Below, in pieces: positions 1 through 8,229 of a stretch of 55,499 nt of DNA. Within the stretch, counting starts at the first letter, position 1; every line of letters starts with the position of its first letter. The notes below the pieces were generated by a model. The model saw nothing but the letters and a program-made list of their open reading frames with translations. It was not told the DNA's origin and did no database searches. The translations under genes and the position numbers were made by a program. Source of the DNA: an uncultured Lachnospiraceae bacterium (GTDB lineage: Bacteria; Bacillota; Clostridia; Lachnospirales; Lachnospiraceae); NCBI GenBank assembly GCA_910577445.1, contig CAJTMZ010000002.1, positions 1-55,499 of the forward strand. The letters run 5' to 3'.

Positions 1-260
1 AACCGGCGGCGCTGGTGAATCTTTTTGAGGATGAACAGCAGCAGAGGGAGGCGGCGCTGGTGTTTAACACCAAAATCGCCCAGCTTTCCAGCCGCACAGA
101 ACAGGAAAAAGCCTTTCACGATATTGTGGTGGCAGTGAAGCGTAACAGCCTTGAGTACTTCGGAAGCCTTATGGGAGCGGACATGTCCGCGTTAAATCAG
201 GTGATTGAGGGCAAAAAAGCATTGGAAGAACTTAGCAAAACGCATATTTCACTGGATTAA
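1..260 (+). CDS. dnaG: DNA primase DnaG, C-terminal end (partial)
   Basis: The reading frame is open from the left edge of the window, so only about the last 86 residues are present. They match the helical C-terminal domain of Clostridia DnaG, which contacts the replicative helicase: a run of acidic and amphipathic helices, then VAVKRNSLEY and a KKALEEL...HISLD ending. DnaG makes RNA primers at the replication fork. The catalytic zinc-binding and TOPRIM domains lie outside the window. The gene is followed 59 bases later by rpoD, the usual dnaG-rpoD macromolecular-synthesis arrangement, which supports the call. No terminator or clear promoter is visible between the two, so read-through into rpoD is likely. 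Confidence 0.85.
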   Translation, partial: PAALVNLFEDEQQQREAALVFNTKIAQLSSRTEQEKAFHDIVVAVKRNSLEYFGSLMGADMSALNQVIEGKKALEELSKTHISLD

Positions 261-319
261 GGCCAATAATGGTGTTAAAAGAGAGATGTTTATAAAGTTA
301 GGAAGGACGGAAAACCGGA

Positions 320-1546
320 ATGGATGAAAACACACAGGCAAAGTTTGACGAGAAGCTGGCCGGGCTTCTGGCTGTTGCCAGGAAGAAAAAAAATGTTTTG
401 GAATATCAGGAAATCGTAGATTATTTCAATGATATTACATTGGGTGAGGAACAGTTCGATAAAATTCTGGAATTACTTGAGCAGAACGGAGTGGATGTTC
501 TGCGCATAACCGAGGATGAGGAGGTAGACGACGAAGAGATTATCCTGACCGAGGAAGACGAGGTGGACGTTGAAAAAATCGACCTCTCCATTCCTGACGG
601 CGTCAGCATTGAGGACCCTGTCAGAATGTATTTAAAAGAAATCGGAAAGGTGCCCCTTCTTACCGCGGAGGAGGAGATTGAGCTTGCCCAGAAAATGGAA
701 ACGGGCGCGGTGGCAAAGGAAAAGATTCCCGTTCTGGAAAAGAGAATCGACGGAGCGGACGAGACGGAAGCGGAGGAACTGCGCGAGGAAATCCGGAACC
801 TCCAGAAAGATTTGGACGTGGGAGACGAGGCCAAGAAGCGTCTGGCCGAAGCCAATTTACGTCTGGTGGTGAGTATTGCAAAAAGATATGTAGGCCGGGG
901 TATGCTTTTTCTGGATTTGATTCAGGAGGGAAACCTGGGGCTTATTAAGGCGGTGGAAAAATTTGATTACCGCAAGGGATATAAGTTTTCAACTTACGCT
1001 ACATGGTGGATTCGTCAGGCCATAACACGGGCCATTGCCGACCAGGCAAGGACGATTCGTATTCCCGTGCATATGGTGGAGACCATCAATAAATTAATCC
1101 GGGTGAGCAGGCAGCTTTTGCAGGAACTTGGCAGGGAGCCTCTTCCCGAAGAGATTGCAGAGGAGATGAACCTTCCTGTGGAGCGCGTGCGGGAAATCCT
1201 GAAAATTTCCCAGGAACCGGTTTCTCTGGAGACGCCAATCGGCGAGGAGGAGGATTCCCATCTGGGAGACTTTATACAGGATGACAACGTGCCTGTTCCG
1301 GCTGACGCCGCTGCTTTTACCCTTTTGAAGGAGCAGCTTGTGGAGGTGCTCGGCACGCTTACGGAAAGAGAACAGAAAGTGCTCCGCCTTCGTTTCGGGC
1401 TGGACGACGGAAGGGCAAGAACGCTGGAAGAAGTGGGAAAAGAATTTAACGTTACGAGAGAGCGCATCAGGCAGATTGAAGCCAAGGCGCTCCGCAAACT
1501 GCGCCATCCCAGCAGAAGCAGAAAGCTGAAGGACTATCTTGACTGA
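320..1546 (+). CDS. rpoD: Primary RNA polymerase sigma factor RpoD (SigA)
   Basis: Housekeeping sigma-70 factor that directs RNA polymerase to TTGACA/TATAAT promoters. The 408 residues show region 1.1 (about 8-80) with an acidic linker, region 1.2 starting at DPVRMYLKEIG (about 99), region 2 with NLRLVVSIAKRYVGRG and the -10-melting segment TYATWWIRQAITRAIADQ (about 225-242), region 3, and region 4.2 near the C-terminus (VTRERIRQIEAKALRKLRHP). The non-conserved insert between 1.2 and 2.1 is short, as in Firmicutes SigA. The ATG follows an AGGAAGG-type ribosome site. It lies between dnaG and trmK, the standard Firmicutes arrangement. Confidence 0.98.
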   Translation: MDENTQAKFDEKLAGLLAVARKKKNVLEYQEIVDYFNDITLGEEQFDKILELLEQNGVDVLRITEDEEVDDEEIILTEEDEVDVEKIDLSIPDGVSIEDPVRMYLKEIGKVPLLTAEEEIELAQKMETGAVAKEKIPVLEKRIDGADETEAEELREEIRNLQKDLDVGDEAKKRLAEANLRLVVSIAKRYVGRGMLFLDLIQEGNLGLIKAVEKFDYRKGYKFSTYATWWIRQAITRAIADQARTIRIPVHMVETINKLIRVSRQLLQELGREPLPEEIAEEMNLPVERVREILKISQEPVSLETPIGEEEDSHLGDFIQDDNVPVPADAAAFTLLKEQLVEVLGTLTEREQKVLRLRFGLDDGRARTLEEVGKEFNVTRERIRQIEAKALRKLRHPSRSRKLKDYLD

Positions 1547-2354
1547 CGGAGAAATGGCAAAGACGGAAAAATCAACAAAAACCATAACTCTGTCTGCAAG
1601 AATGCAGGCTCTGGCGGATATGGTGACGGAGGGAAACCGTGTCTGCGATTTGGGCTGCGACCACGGCTTTTTGTCCATCTATCTGGTTCAGCGTCAAATC
1701 TCGCCGGGCGTACTTGCTATGGATGTGGGAAAAGGGCCTCTCATGCGGGCCGAAGAACATGTCCGAAAGGCGGAGCTTCAAAATTACATAACGCTGCGGC
1801 TTTCCGACGGGCTTAAAAATTACAGGGTGGGAGAGGCCGATACGCTTCTCTGCGCCGGAATGGGAGGGCCGCTGATGCAGCGGCTCCTTGCGGAGGAACC
1901 CGAAAAGGCAAAGAGCTTTCGGGAGCTGATTTTACAGCCTCAGTCGGAAATCGCGTCTTTTCGGAAATTTTTGCGGGAAGCGGGTTTTATTATCGCTTCG
2001 GAAAATATGGTTCTGGAGGAGGGAAAATTTTATCCCATGATGAAAGCACAGCCGGCGGAAAGGATATCCGGCATGACAGGAGCGCGGCCCCAGCCGGATA
2101 TGTGCAAAAAGCCGGAAAAAAAGGAACAGATTTCCAGGGAACTGGGGGAACGTTTCGGCGCGCATCTTCTTGCGCAGAGACACCCGGTACTATGGGAATA
2201 TTTAAAAAGAGAATGGAAAAACTGTGGGGAACTGAAAAGTGTGCTCAAAGAGTCCTCTGAAAGCCAAAGGGCGCAGAGAAGGTTCGGGGAACTCTTGAGG
2301 GAAACGACATACTTAAAGGAGGCGGCAAAACTATATGGTAAGGATTACGATTGA
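1539..2354 (+). CDS. trmK: tRNA (adenine(22)-N1)-methyltransferase TrmK
   Basis: SAM-dependent methyltransferase that modifies A22 of tRNA. The N-terminal Rossmann half shows LSARMQALADMV, then VCDLGCDHGFLSIYL (the SAM-binding glycine loop), LRLSDGL and LLCAGMGG. A helical C-terminal part follows, as expected for the YqfN/TrmK family. It sits directly downstream of rpoD as in other Firmicutes. Start choice is uncertain: a TTG at 1539 overlaps rpoD by 8 bases and has AAGGA about 6 bases upstream, while the ATG at 1554 has GGAG too close to it. I kept the TTG. The 3' end overlaps the next gene by 20 bases, so the two are probably translationally coupled. Confidence 0.88.
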   Translation: MTDGEMAKTEKSTKTITLSARMQALADMVTEGNRVCDLGCDHGFLSIYLVQRQISPGVLAMDVGKGPLMRAEEHVRKAELQNYITLRLSDGLKNYRVGEADTLLCAGMGGPLMQRLLAEEPEKAKSFRELILQPQSEIASFRKFLREAGFIIASENMVLEEGKFYPMMKAQPAERISGMTGARPQPDMCKKPEKKEQISRELGERFGAHLLAQRHPVLWEYLKREWKNCGELKSVLKESSESQRAQRRFGELLRETTYLKEAAKLYGKDYD

Positions 2355-3987
2355 CAATGTGACAAAGGAATACCCCAAAGGGACTTCCTTTGAAGAAATT
2401 GCAAGGGAATATCAGCCGAAATTCGAGGATATGATTGCCCTTGTGATAGAAAACGGCAAAATCAGAGAGCTGATTAAAACGGCGGAGAAGGACAGCGCGC
2501 TTTCTTTTCTGACAATCCGGGATAATACGGGGCATAAGACTTACGTCCGGACCGCCGAAATGACCCTTGTAAAAGCGGTTTACGACGTGCTGGGAGAGAA
2601 AGTCAGAAAAGTAAAGATAGAGTTTACCATAGGGCAGGGATATTACTGCAAAGTGGATATGGACGAGAAGCTCGGCTTAAAGCATGTAAAGCAAATCGGA
2701 GAGCGGATGCGGGAGCTTGTGGAGGCGGATTTGCCAATCACTAAAAAATCCTATCCGATTGACGATGCCATGGAGATTTTTAAAGCCCATAAAATGGACG
2801 ACAAGGTGAAGCTGTTCCGCTACAGGAGAGGCTCTTTTGTAAATATTTACTGTCTGGACGGTTATTACGACTATTATTACGGATATATGCTTCCCAGCAC
2901 CGGGTATCTGAAATATTATGACGTGACACTTTACGAGGGCGGTATTTTACTTCTTCTTCCCGGAAATGAAAATCCCACAAAGCTGGAATTTTTCGAGCCC
3001 AGGGAAAAATTTTTCAAGACCCTTGTGGAATCCTCCGCCTGGGGGGAAATGATGGGGATTGATTCTGTGGGCGACTTAAACAATACCATCTGCAACGGCG
3101 GGCTCAACGACATGATACTGGTGCAGGAGGCGATTCAGGAAAGGCGGATTGGAGAAATCGCGAAAAAGATTGTGGACAAAGGCAACGTAAAGTTTGTTTT
3201 GATTGCCGGCCCTTCTTCCTCGGGAAAAACCACTTTTTCCCACAGGCTTTCCATTCAGCTTAGGACCTACGGGCTTATTCCGCATCCCATTGGGATAGAC
3301 GATTACTTTGTTGACAGGGAAAAAACACCCAGAGACGAAAACGGGGACTACAATTTTGAATGCCTTGAGGCCATCGATATCAAACTGTTTAACGAGGACA
3401 TGAACAGGCTCCTTGCCGGGGAGAGGGTGGAACTTCCCAAATTTAATTTTAAGCTTGGAAAGAGAGAATATCACGGCAATTACAAAAAACTTGGGCCGGA
3501 GGACGTGCTTGTCATTGAAGGAATACACGGACTTAACCCGGCGACAACCAGATTTATGCCGGATGAAAATAAATTTAAAATTTATATCAGCGCGCTGACC
3601 AGTCTCAATATAGACGAACATAACCGGATTCCCACCACCGACGGGCGGCTGCTTCGCAGAATTGCAAGGGACGCCAGGACAAGAGGAACCAGCGCCAAAA
3701 ATTCCATCGCCATGTGGCCCTCTGTAAGGAGAGGAGAGGAAAATTATATTTTCCCTTATCAGGAAAGCGCGGACGAAATGTTCAATTCCGTGCTGATTTA
3801 TGAGCTGGCGGTGCTGAAGCAGTATGTGGAGCCCCTTCTTTTTGGTATATACAAAGGGGAGCCCGAATATTACGAAGCCAAAAGGCTTTTGAAGTTCCTT
3901 GAATATTTCCAGGGGATTGACAGCCAGAATGTCCCGGCCAACTCCATATGCAGGGAGTTTATCGGGGGAAGCTGTTTCCATGTATAA
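2335..3987 (+). CDS. Nucleoside (uridine) kinase with N-terminal TGS-like domain
   Basis: Cytoplasmic ATP-dependent kinase of the uridine kinase/phosphoribulokinase family. The first 60 residues (ITIDNVTKEYPKGTSFEEIA) resemble a TGS domain, followed by a segment like the threonyl-tRNA synthetase editing-associated region. The kinase domain carries a Walker A motif GPSSSGKTT at residues 292-300, and downstream IGIDDYFVDR and VIEGIHGLNP match the substrate and Walker B regions. The 550-residue length is normal for this Firmicutes fusion family. An AAAGGAGG site 10 bases before the ATG fixes the start inside the end of trmK. The substrate is inferred from the family; uridine is the usual assignment, but the TGS part hints at an additional regulatory role. 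Confidence 0.85.
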   Translation: MVRITIDNVTKEYPKGTSFEEIAREYQPKFEDMIALVIENGKIRELIKTAEKDSALSFLTIRDNTGHKTYVRTAEMTLVKAVYDVLGEKVRKVKIEFTIGQGYYCKVDMDEKLGLKHVKQIGERMRELVEADLPITKKSYPIDDAMEIFKAHKMDDKVKLFRYRRGSFVNIYCLDGYYDYYYGYMLPSTGYLKYYDVTLYEGGILLLLPGNENPTKLEFFEPREKFFKTLVESSAWGEMMGIDSVGDLNNTICNGGLNDMILVQEAIQERRIGEIAKKIVDKGNVKFVLIAGPSSSGKTTFSHRLSIQLRTYGLIPHPIGIDDYFVDREKTPRDENGDYNFECLEAIDIKLFNEDMNRLLAGERVELPKFNFKLGKREYHGNYKKLGPEDVLVIEGIHGLNPATTRFMPDENKFKIYISALTSLNIDEHNRIPTTDGRLLRRIARDARTRGTSAKNSIAMWPSVRRGEENYIFPYQESADEMFNSVLIYELAVLKQYVEPLLFGIYKGEPEYYEAKRLLKFLEYFQGIDSQNVPANSICREFIGGSCFHV

Positions 3988-4006
3988 AAGAGAAGAAGTG
4001 CAGGCT

Positions 4007-4402
4007 ATCAAGTAGGACAAATAATCGCGGCTGCGCAGGGATTGCTTTTGGCAGCCCCTGGCAGGTGAGGAAAGTCCGGGCTTCACAGGGCAGGATGCCG
4101 GATAACGTCCGGTGGAGGCGACTCCAAGGAAAGTGCAACAGAAATATACCGCCTGCGGGCATAAGGAGAAGGCTTTGCCGAATCCTTTAGCCTGTGAGGT
4201 AAGGGTGGAAGGGCAGTGTAAGAGACTACCGCCTGACTGGTAACAGCCAGGGCACATGTAAACCCCATCCGAAGCAAGACCAAACAGAAAGCGTTAAGCC
4301 GGCCCGGCGAGCTTTCAGGTAGGCCGCTTGAGGCTGCCGGTAACGGCAGTCCTAGATAGATGATTATTCAACGACATAACCCGGCTTATCGTCCTGCTTG
4401 AT
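4007..4402 (+). ncRNA. rnpB: RNase P RNA, bacterial class A
   Basis: Catalytic RNA that removes 5' leaders from pre-tRNAs. Hallmarks are present in order: GAGGAAAGTCCGGGC (P4/CR-I, near 4068), an AGAGACTACCGCC element near 4222, GGTAACAGCCAGGGCA, the CCCCATCCGAAGCAAGACC segment near 4264, and AGATAGATGATTATT...ACATAACCCGGCTTA at the 3' end. The two termini pair: 4007-4018 is complementary to 4391-4402 with one G-U pair, which I used as helix P1 to set the ends. A TATAAA at 3982-3987, overlapping the kinase stop codon, could be its -10 box. No U-tract terminator follows. Confidence 0.97.
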
Positions 4403-4429
4403 AAAAAAGCCAGAAAACGTGGAGGCAAA

Positions 4430-5275
4430 ATGAATCCAAAAAAAGGAAGTTACCGGCTGGCAGCCATAATAGTTATAATAACTACAGTTATTTTAATGCC
4501 TGCCGGTAATTTTTATGGGAAGGAAAACAGAAAACTTCCGCCCCTTATACAGACCACCACACTGGAGGGGGATTATAAGGCGCTTGCCGGTTTGGAGCTT
4601 GCGGTTACGCCCGTACTTTCCGGGGAGGATGGCGAGAGAGCATTTGAAAATATTCTTTGCAGTTGTGTGCGGATTCAGACGAGAGAACATTACGGCAGCG
4701 GAAGTATTTACAAAATGCTGGAAAACGAGATGATTATTGTGACGAACAGGCACGTGCTGCAGGATTTTGACAAGGACAGCTACGTGACTTTTTTTAACGG
4801 CGCGGCAGGCTTTGGGGAAGTGCTTTATGTCTCCGACAGAGCTGACGTGGGATTTATCCGTATCCCGACCGCTTCTTTCCCCTATGAGGAACTTTTAACG
4901 TTCCGAAATATAAGGCTGCGGGGAAAAGGGGACGATGAAAAAGGGAAGGGGCAGGAGGAGAATTTGCCGGTTTCCGGCAGTGAAATTTTCTGCGTGGACA
5001 TGGCAAATCATTTCGCGACACCTGTTATGAAACGTGGAGAGCTGATTTCGGCCTCGGTTTATCTGGATGATTTCGGAACAGAGATGCTTTACGGAAACGG
5101 AAGCGCAGAGCCGGGAATGTCCGGCAGCGGGGTATTTGACGGATTCGGAAACTATCTGGGGATGCTTACGGGAGCGACCGGTCAGGGAGAAATCGCGGCC
5201 GTGCCGGCGGATACGGTGCGCATGGAATACGAAAAGGCAAAAAAAACCGGCCTGCATAAAGCAGAAGCCGGTTAA
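4430..5275 (+). CDS. Exported trypsin-like serine protease (HtrA-type fold, no PDZ seen)
   Basis: A hydrophobic N-terminal helix (about residues 9-26, a signal peptide or anchor) precedes a chymotrypsin-fold protease domain. The catalytic triad can be read as His108 in VTNRHVL, Asp139 in RADVGFI and Ser231 in GMSGSGV. The protein probably cleaves substrates outside the membrane. At 281 residues it is too short for a C-terminal PDZ domain, unlike HtrA/DegP. It starts 28 bases after the RNase P RNA, with GGAGG before the ATG and no promoter of its own visible. It converges on rpsT, and its last 40 bases double as the rpsT terminator. Substrate unknown. Confidence 0.8.
   Translation: MNPKKGSYRLAAIIVIITTVILMPAGNFYGKENRKLPPLIQTTTLEGDYKALAGLELAVTPVLSGEDGERAFENILCSCVRIQTREHYGSGSIYKMLENEMIIVTNRHVLQDFDKDSYVTFFNGAAGFGEVLYVSDRADVGFIRIPTASFPYEELLTFRNIRLRGKGDDEKGKGQEENLPVSGSEIFCVDMANHFATPVMKRGELISASVYLDDFGTEMLYGNGSAEPGMSGSGVFDGFGNYLGMLTGATGQGEIAAVPADTVRMEYEKAKKTGLHKAEAG
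5239..5273 (-). terminator. Intrinsic terminator of rpsT
   Basis: Read on the minus strand, AACCGGC (5273-5267), CTGC (5264-5261), a 5-base loop and GCAG/GCCGGTT (5255-5245) form an 11-pair stem with a two-base bulge, followed by a run of eight T (5246-5239). It lies wholly inside the 3' end of the convergent protease gene. Confidence 0.85.
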
Positions 5276-5301
5276 AGCATGTCTATATTATAATAAAAAC
5301 A

Positions 5302-5565
5302 CTAATCCATTTTGTTGACAGACTGAGCTAAACGAGCAACTTTTCTGGAAGCCGTATTTTTATGATAAACACCTTTTTTGGCGGCTTTGTCGATAGTAGA
5401 CGTAGCAGCAACCAGAGCTTTAGCAGCAGCATCTTTATCTTTCGCCTCGATAGCAGCAGTAACCTTTTTGATAGCTGTCTTAACGCTGGATTTCACTGCT
5501 TTGTTTCTGGCAGCTTTGGTTCTGTTTACCAAAATTCTCTTCTTTGCAGATTTAATGTTAGCCAC
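5302..5565 (-). CDS. rpsT: 30S ribosomal protein bS20
   Basis: Primary 16S rRNA-binding protein of the small subunit. The 87-residue product begins ANIKSAKKRILVNRTKAARN and continues with the lysine- and alanine-rich helical bundle typical of bS20. Three upstream codons are open (an earlier GTG at 5574), but the Shine-Dalgarno AGGAGG overlaps them, so the GTG at 5565 with an 8-base spacer is the start. It is the only clear minus-strand gene here, with its own promoter and terminator. The rpsT-gpr-spoIIP-lepA-hemW neighbourhood is the same as in Bacillus. Confidence 0.97.
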   Translation of the reverse strand: MANIKSAKKRILVNRTKAARNKAVKSSVKTAIKKVTAAIEAKDKDAAAKALVAATSTIDKAAKKGVYHKNTASRKVARLAQSVNKMD

Positions 5566-5655
5566 GATGTACACCTCCTATTAAAATCAACGATTGTTTG
5601 AGATGTTTCATTAAAGCCGGAGACACGGACGTCTTAATGTAAACACACAGCTAAT

Positions 5656-5684
5656 ATTGTAGCCATAAAAAGGATATCTGTCAA
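5656..5684 (-). promoter_or_regulatory. Sigma-A promoter of rpsT
   Basis: On the minus strand a perfect -35 TTGACA (5684-5679) is separated by exactly 17 bases from a -10 TACAAT (5661-5656). This gives an rpsT leader of about 85 bases. Confidence 0.85.
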
Positions 5685-5781
5685 TACATAATTAAAGAAT
5701 ATTTGGAAATTACTGTGAATAGCATCAGGGTTGAAAACAGACAAACCGACAAATTTTCAAAAAGTGATACGGAGGGAGATT

Positions 5782-6696
5782 ATGAGCAGTTTTAAGGTGA
5801 GAACGGATTTGGCTCTTGAGGTACGGGAAAATATGGAGGAAAACGCCAGAGAGTGCCGGGGCGTTTCCGTGGAGGAGGAATATAAGGAGGAGAGCGAGCT
5901 TAAGATTACGAAAGTGGTGATTGAAACCATGAACGGGGCAAAGGCTATGGGGAAACCGGTGGGAACCTATGTGACATTAGAGGCGCCGGCCATGATTCTT
6001 CCCGACGAGGATTACCATGAAGAAATATCCGGGGAGCTGGCAAAGCAGCTTAAGCAGATTATTCCCGGCATTGAGGGGGAATTGTCGGTAATGGTGGTTG
6101 GGCTTGGCAACCGGGACGTGACGGCGGACGCTTTAGGGCCTAACGTGGTTGATAATCTGACTGTCACCAGACATATTATGAAGGAATACGGAAAGGCCGC
6201 CTTTGACAGGAAGAAAGTCCATATGGTCAGCGGTCTGGTTCCCGGCGTAATGGCGAAAACGGGAATGGAATCGCAGGAAATTATTATGGGCGTGGTGGAG
6301 AGAACAAAGCCCGACGTTGTAATCGTGGTGGACGCTCTGGCCGCCCGCTCCACGAGACGGCTTAACAGAACCATACAGCTTACGAACACCGGCATTCATC
6401 CGGGGTCCGGTGTGGGCAACCACAGAAACGCCATTACCCAGGAGGCGCTGGGAGTGCCGGTCATCGCCATAGGCGTTCCCACCGTGGTGGACGCCGCCAC
6501 CATCGTAGGCGACGCTTTTGAAAAAATGATGCGCCAGGCCGGGGAAGAACCTTTCGACATTCAGAATGATTTGATGGCGGGGCTTGGAGAGCTTTACAAT
6601 ATGTATGTAACCGGAAAGGACGTGGATTATGAGATAAAGCAAATCAGCCATATTATCTGCGATGCGTTAAACAGCGCCCTTGAGGTGAGCGCATAA
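5782..6696 (+). CDS. gpr: Germination protease Gpr (spore protease)
   Basis: Aspartic-type endopeptidase (family A25) that degrades small acid-soluble spore proteins when the spore germinates; it is made as a zymogen in the forespore and self-processes. The 304 residues contain VRTDLALEVRE at the start and the conserved GLGNRDVTADALGP and VVDALAARS blocks around the active-site aspartates. The ATG at 5782 has GGAGGG 5 bases upstream; an in-frame ATG at 5731 has no ribosome site. spoIIP follows after 56 bases, as in Bacillus. Expression is expected from the forespore sigma factors, but I could not identify a convincing sigma-G promoter. Confidence 0.95.
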   Translation: MSSFKVRTDLALEVRENMEENARECRGVSVEEEYKEESELKITKVVIETMNGAKAMGKPVGTYVTLEAPAMILPDEDYHEEISGELAKQLKQIIPGIEGELSVMVVGLGNRDVTADALGPNVVDNLTVTRHIMKEYGKAAFDRKKVHMVSGLVPGVMAKTGMESQEIIMGVVERTKPDVVIVVDALAARSTRRLNRTIQLTNTGIHPGSGVGNHRNAITQEALGVPVIAIGVPTVVDAATIVGDAFEKMMRQAGEEPFDIQNDLMAGLGELYNMYVTGKDVDYEIKQISHIICDALNSALEVSA

Positions 6697-6752
6697 GTCA
6701 AAGACCTAAATGTCCTGAAACAGGCATATACTTTCATAGCGGGGTGCTTGCT

Positions 6753-8063
6753 GTGAAAGGGAATAACTGGAAGAGTAAATTAAAAAAAAGAGGGCTGGCA
6801 GGGCTTGCTATAGCCTGCGGCATATGCTGCGTCGTCAGCTTCATAAAAGGAAGCGGAGAGGGCGATAAGGAGCGGCCGGTGTTTGCGGATTATCTGTCCG
6901 GCTTTTTAAACGACTGTATGGCCCGGCAGTATTTTCAGATTCCGGCATTTCTGGAGGACAGAGAGGCGGGCGCGGGTAACGGGGGAAACATGGAGAGATT
7001 TCTTTCGGGGCAGTTTCTCCTGTACCGCTACCTTACCGCCGACGCTGAGCCGGACAGGGAAAAAGAGGACGCTCTGACGGCGGAGCTTGTGCGCAGGCAG
7101 GAAGGCTCCGACGAGGACGTGAAAAATATTGACGAGGAGAAACTTGATTACGGGGACGACGCGCTTCATATTGAAAATGATATATTAAAGGAAATCGAGA
7201 GAGAAAACAGTGTCAATCAGGAGGAAGAAAGTGAAGAGACAAGGGAGGAGGTAAATGAGCCGGAGGCGGAAGAGAACACAGGTACTTTTACGGCGGCAGC
7301 TTATCCGGCCTATACCTATGACTGGTCGGAAAAATGGGATTACGAGGCTTTGGTATCCAACTTTTACGCGGTGGACAATTCCACTCTGCTAAGGGAACAG
7401 TATGTGGACCTGAACCGGCTTTTATACCAGGACCTGACGGTAACTCAGGAGACGGAAGGGCCTCAGATATTAATTTACCATACCCATGCCAGCGAGGCTT
7501 TTATTGATTCCGTACCCGGAGACGCCTCCACCACGATTGTGGGGGCGGGGGAAAAGCTGGCGAACCTTTTGCAGGATGAATACGGTTTCCGGGTGCTGCA
7601 CCACACAGGGGTTTACGACGTCAACCGGGACGACGCCTATAATGCCTCCCTGCCAAATCTGGAGGAAATTCTGGCGGAGAATCCCACCATAGAGGTGGTA
7701 ATCGACCTGCACAGGGACGCCGTGTCGGGGGACAGAAAGTTGGTAATGGATTTGCAGGGCCGCCCGACGGCGAGATTCATGTTTTTTAACGGTTTAAGCT
7801 ATGGGCGGAAAAACGGTGAAATCACCTATCTGGAAAACCCTTACATACAGGAAAACCTTGCGCTTTCCTTTCAGGTTCAGGTGGCGGCCAACGAATACTA
7901 TCCCGGAATCGCCCGGAAGATTTACCTGAAAGCCTACCGCTACAATATGCATCTGCGGCCAAAAAGTATGCTGATTGAGCTGGGGGCCCAGAACAATACG
8001 GTGGAAGAAATTATGAACGCCTGCGAACCGCTGGCCCACATCCTTTCCATTGTGCTTCAATAA
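6753..8063 (+). CDS. spoIIP: Stage II sporulation protein P (engulfment peptidoglycan hydrolase)
   Basis: SpoIIP works with SpoIID and SpoIIM to thin septal peptidoglycan and drive engulfment; it is an amidase and endopeptidase. A single membrane-spanning helix lies near residues 14-28, followed by an acidic Glu-rich linker (about 100-180). The catalytic domain begins near 220 and has the zinc-ligand motif HTHASEAF at residues 243-250, a second His in VIDLHRDAV, and the C-terminal LIELGAQNNT signature. The start is a GTG at 6753 with GGGGTG 7 bases upstream; a GTG at 6744 is also open. It lies between gpr and lepA, as in other spore formers. Confidence 0.93.
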   Translation: MKGNNWKSKLKKRGLAGLAIACGICCVVSFIKGSGEGDKERPVFADYLSGFLNDCMARQYFQIPAFLEDREAGAGNGGNMERFLSGQFLLYRYLTADAEPDREKEDALTAELVRRQEGSDEDVKNIDEEKLDYGDDALHIENDILKEIERENSVNQEEESEETREEVNEPEAEENTGTFTAAAYPAYTYDWSEKWDYEALVSNFYAVDNSTLLREQYVDLNRLLYQDLTVTQETEGPQILIYHTHASEAFIDSVPGDASTTIVGAGEKLANLLQDEYGFRVLHHTGVYDVNRDDAYNASLPNLEEILAENPTIEVVIDLHRDAVSGDRKLVMDLQGRPTARFMFFNGLSYGRKNGEITYLENPYIQENLALSFQVQVAANEYYPGIARKIYLKAYRYNMHLRPKSMLIELGAQNNTVEEIMNACEPLAHILSIVLQ

Positions 8064-8134
8064 ATAATGTGCTAAAATACGAAAAGCAACATTTGGAAAG
8101 AAAATGCAAAACCGGAAATCAGCATCGCACCGAA

Positions 8135-8194
8135 AGCGCGCGGAACAATTTGCAGACGCAAAGCGTCTGAAAATCGTTCCAGACAAGGCGCGCT
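8135..8194. repeat. 60-base nested palindromic element
   Basis: Two 18-base arms (8142-8159 and 8163-8180) are inverted copies with two mismatches around a 3-base AAA loop; the 7-base core CAGACGC/GCGTCTG is perfect. Outside them AGCGCGC (8135-8141) pairs with GCGCGCT (8188-8194), leaving a 7-base bulge. No T-tract follows, so it is not an ordinary terminator. It fills much of the 166-base gap between spoIIP and lepA and looks like a REP- or MITE-like intergenic repeat. Confidence 0.7.
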
Positions 8195-8229
8195 GTAGGG
8201 GAGATGCGGAACTTAACATGGAGGAAATT

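Noticed and set aside
3076..4257. Long open frame (393 codons) on the minus strand
   Set aside because: It runs antisense to the kinase and through the RNase P RNA, has no domain features, and is explained by codon bias of the overlapping gene.
8104..8229. N-terminal extension of LepA by 42 residues
   Set aside because: The extension is the translation of the palindromic element; the ATG at 8230 has a good ribosome site and begins where LepA proteins begin.
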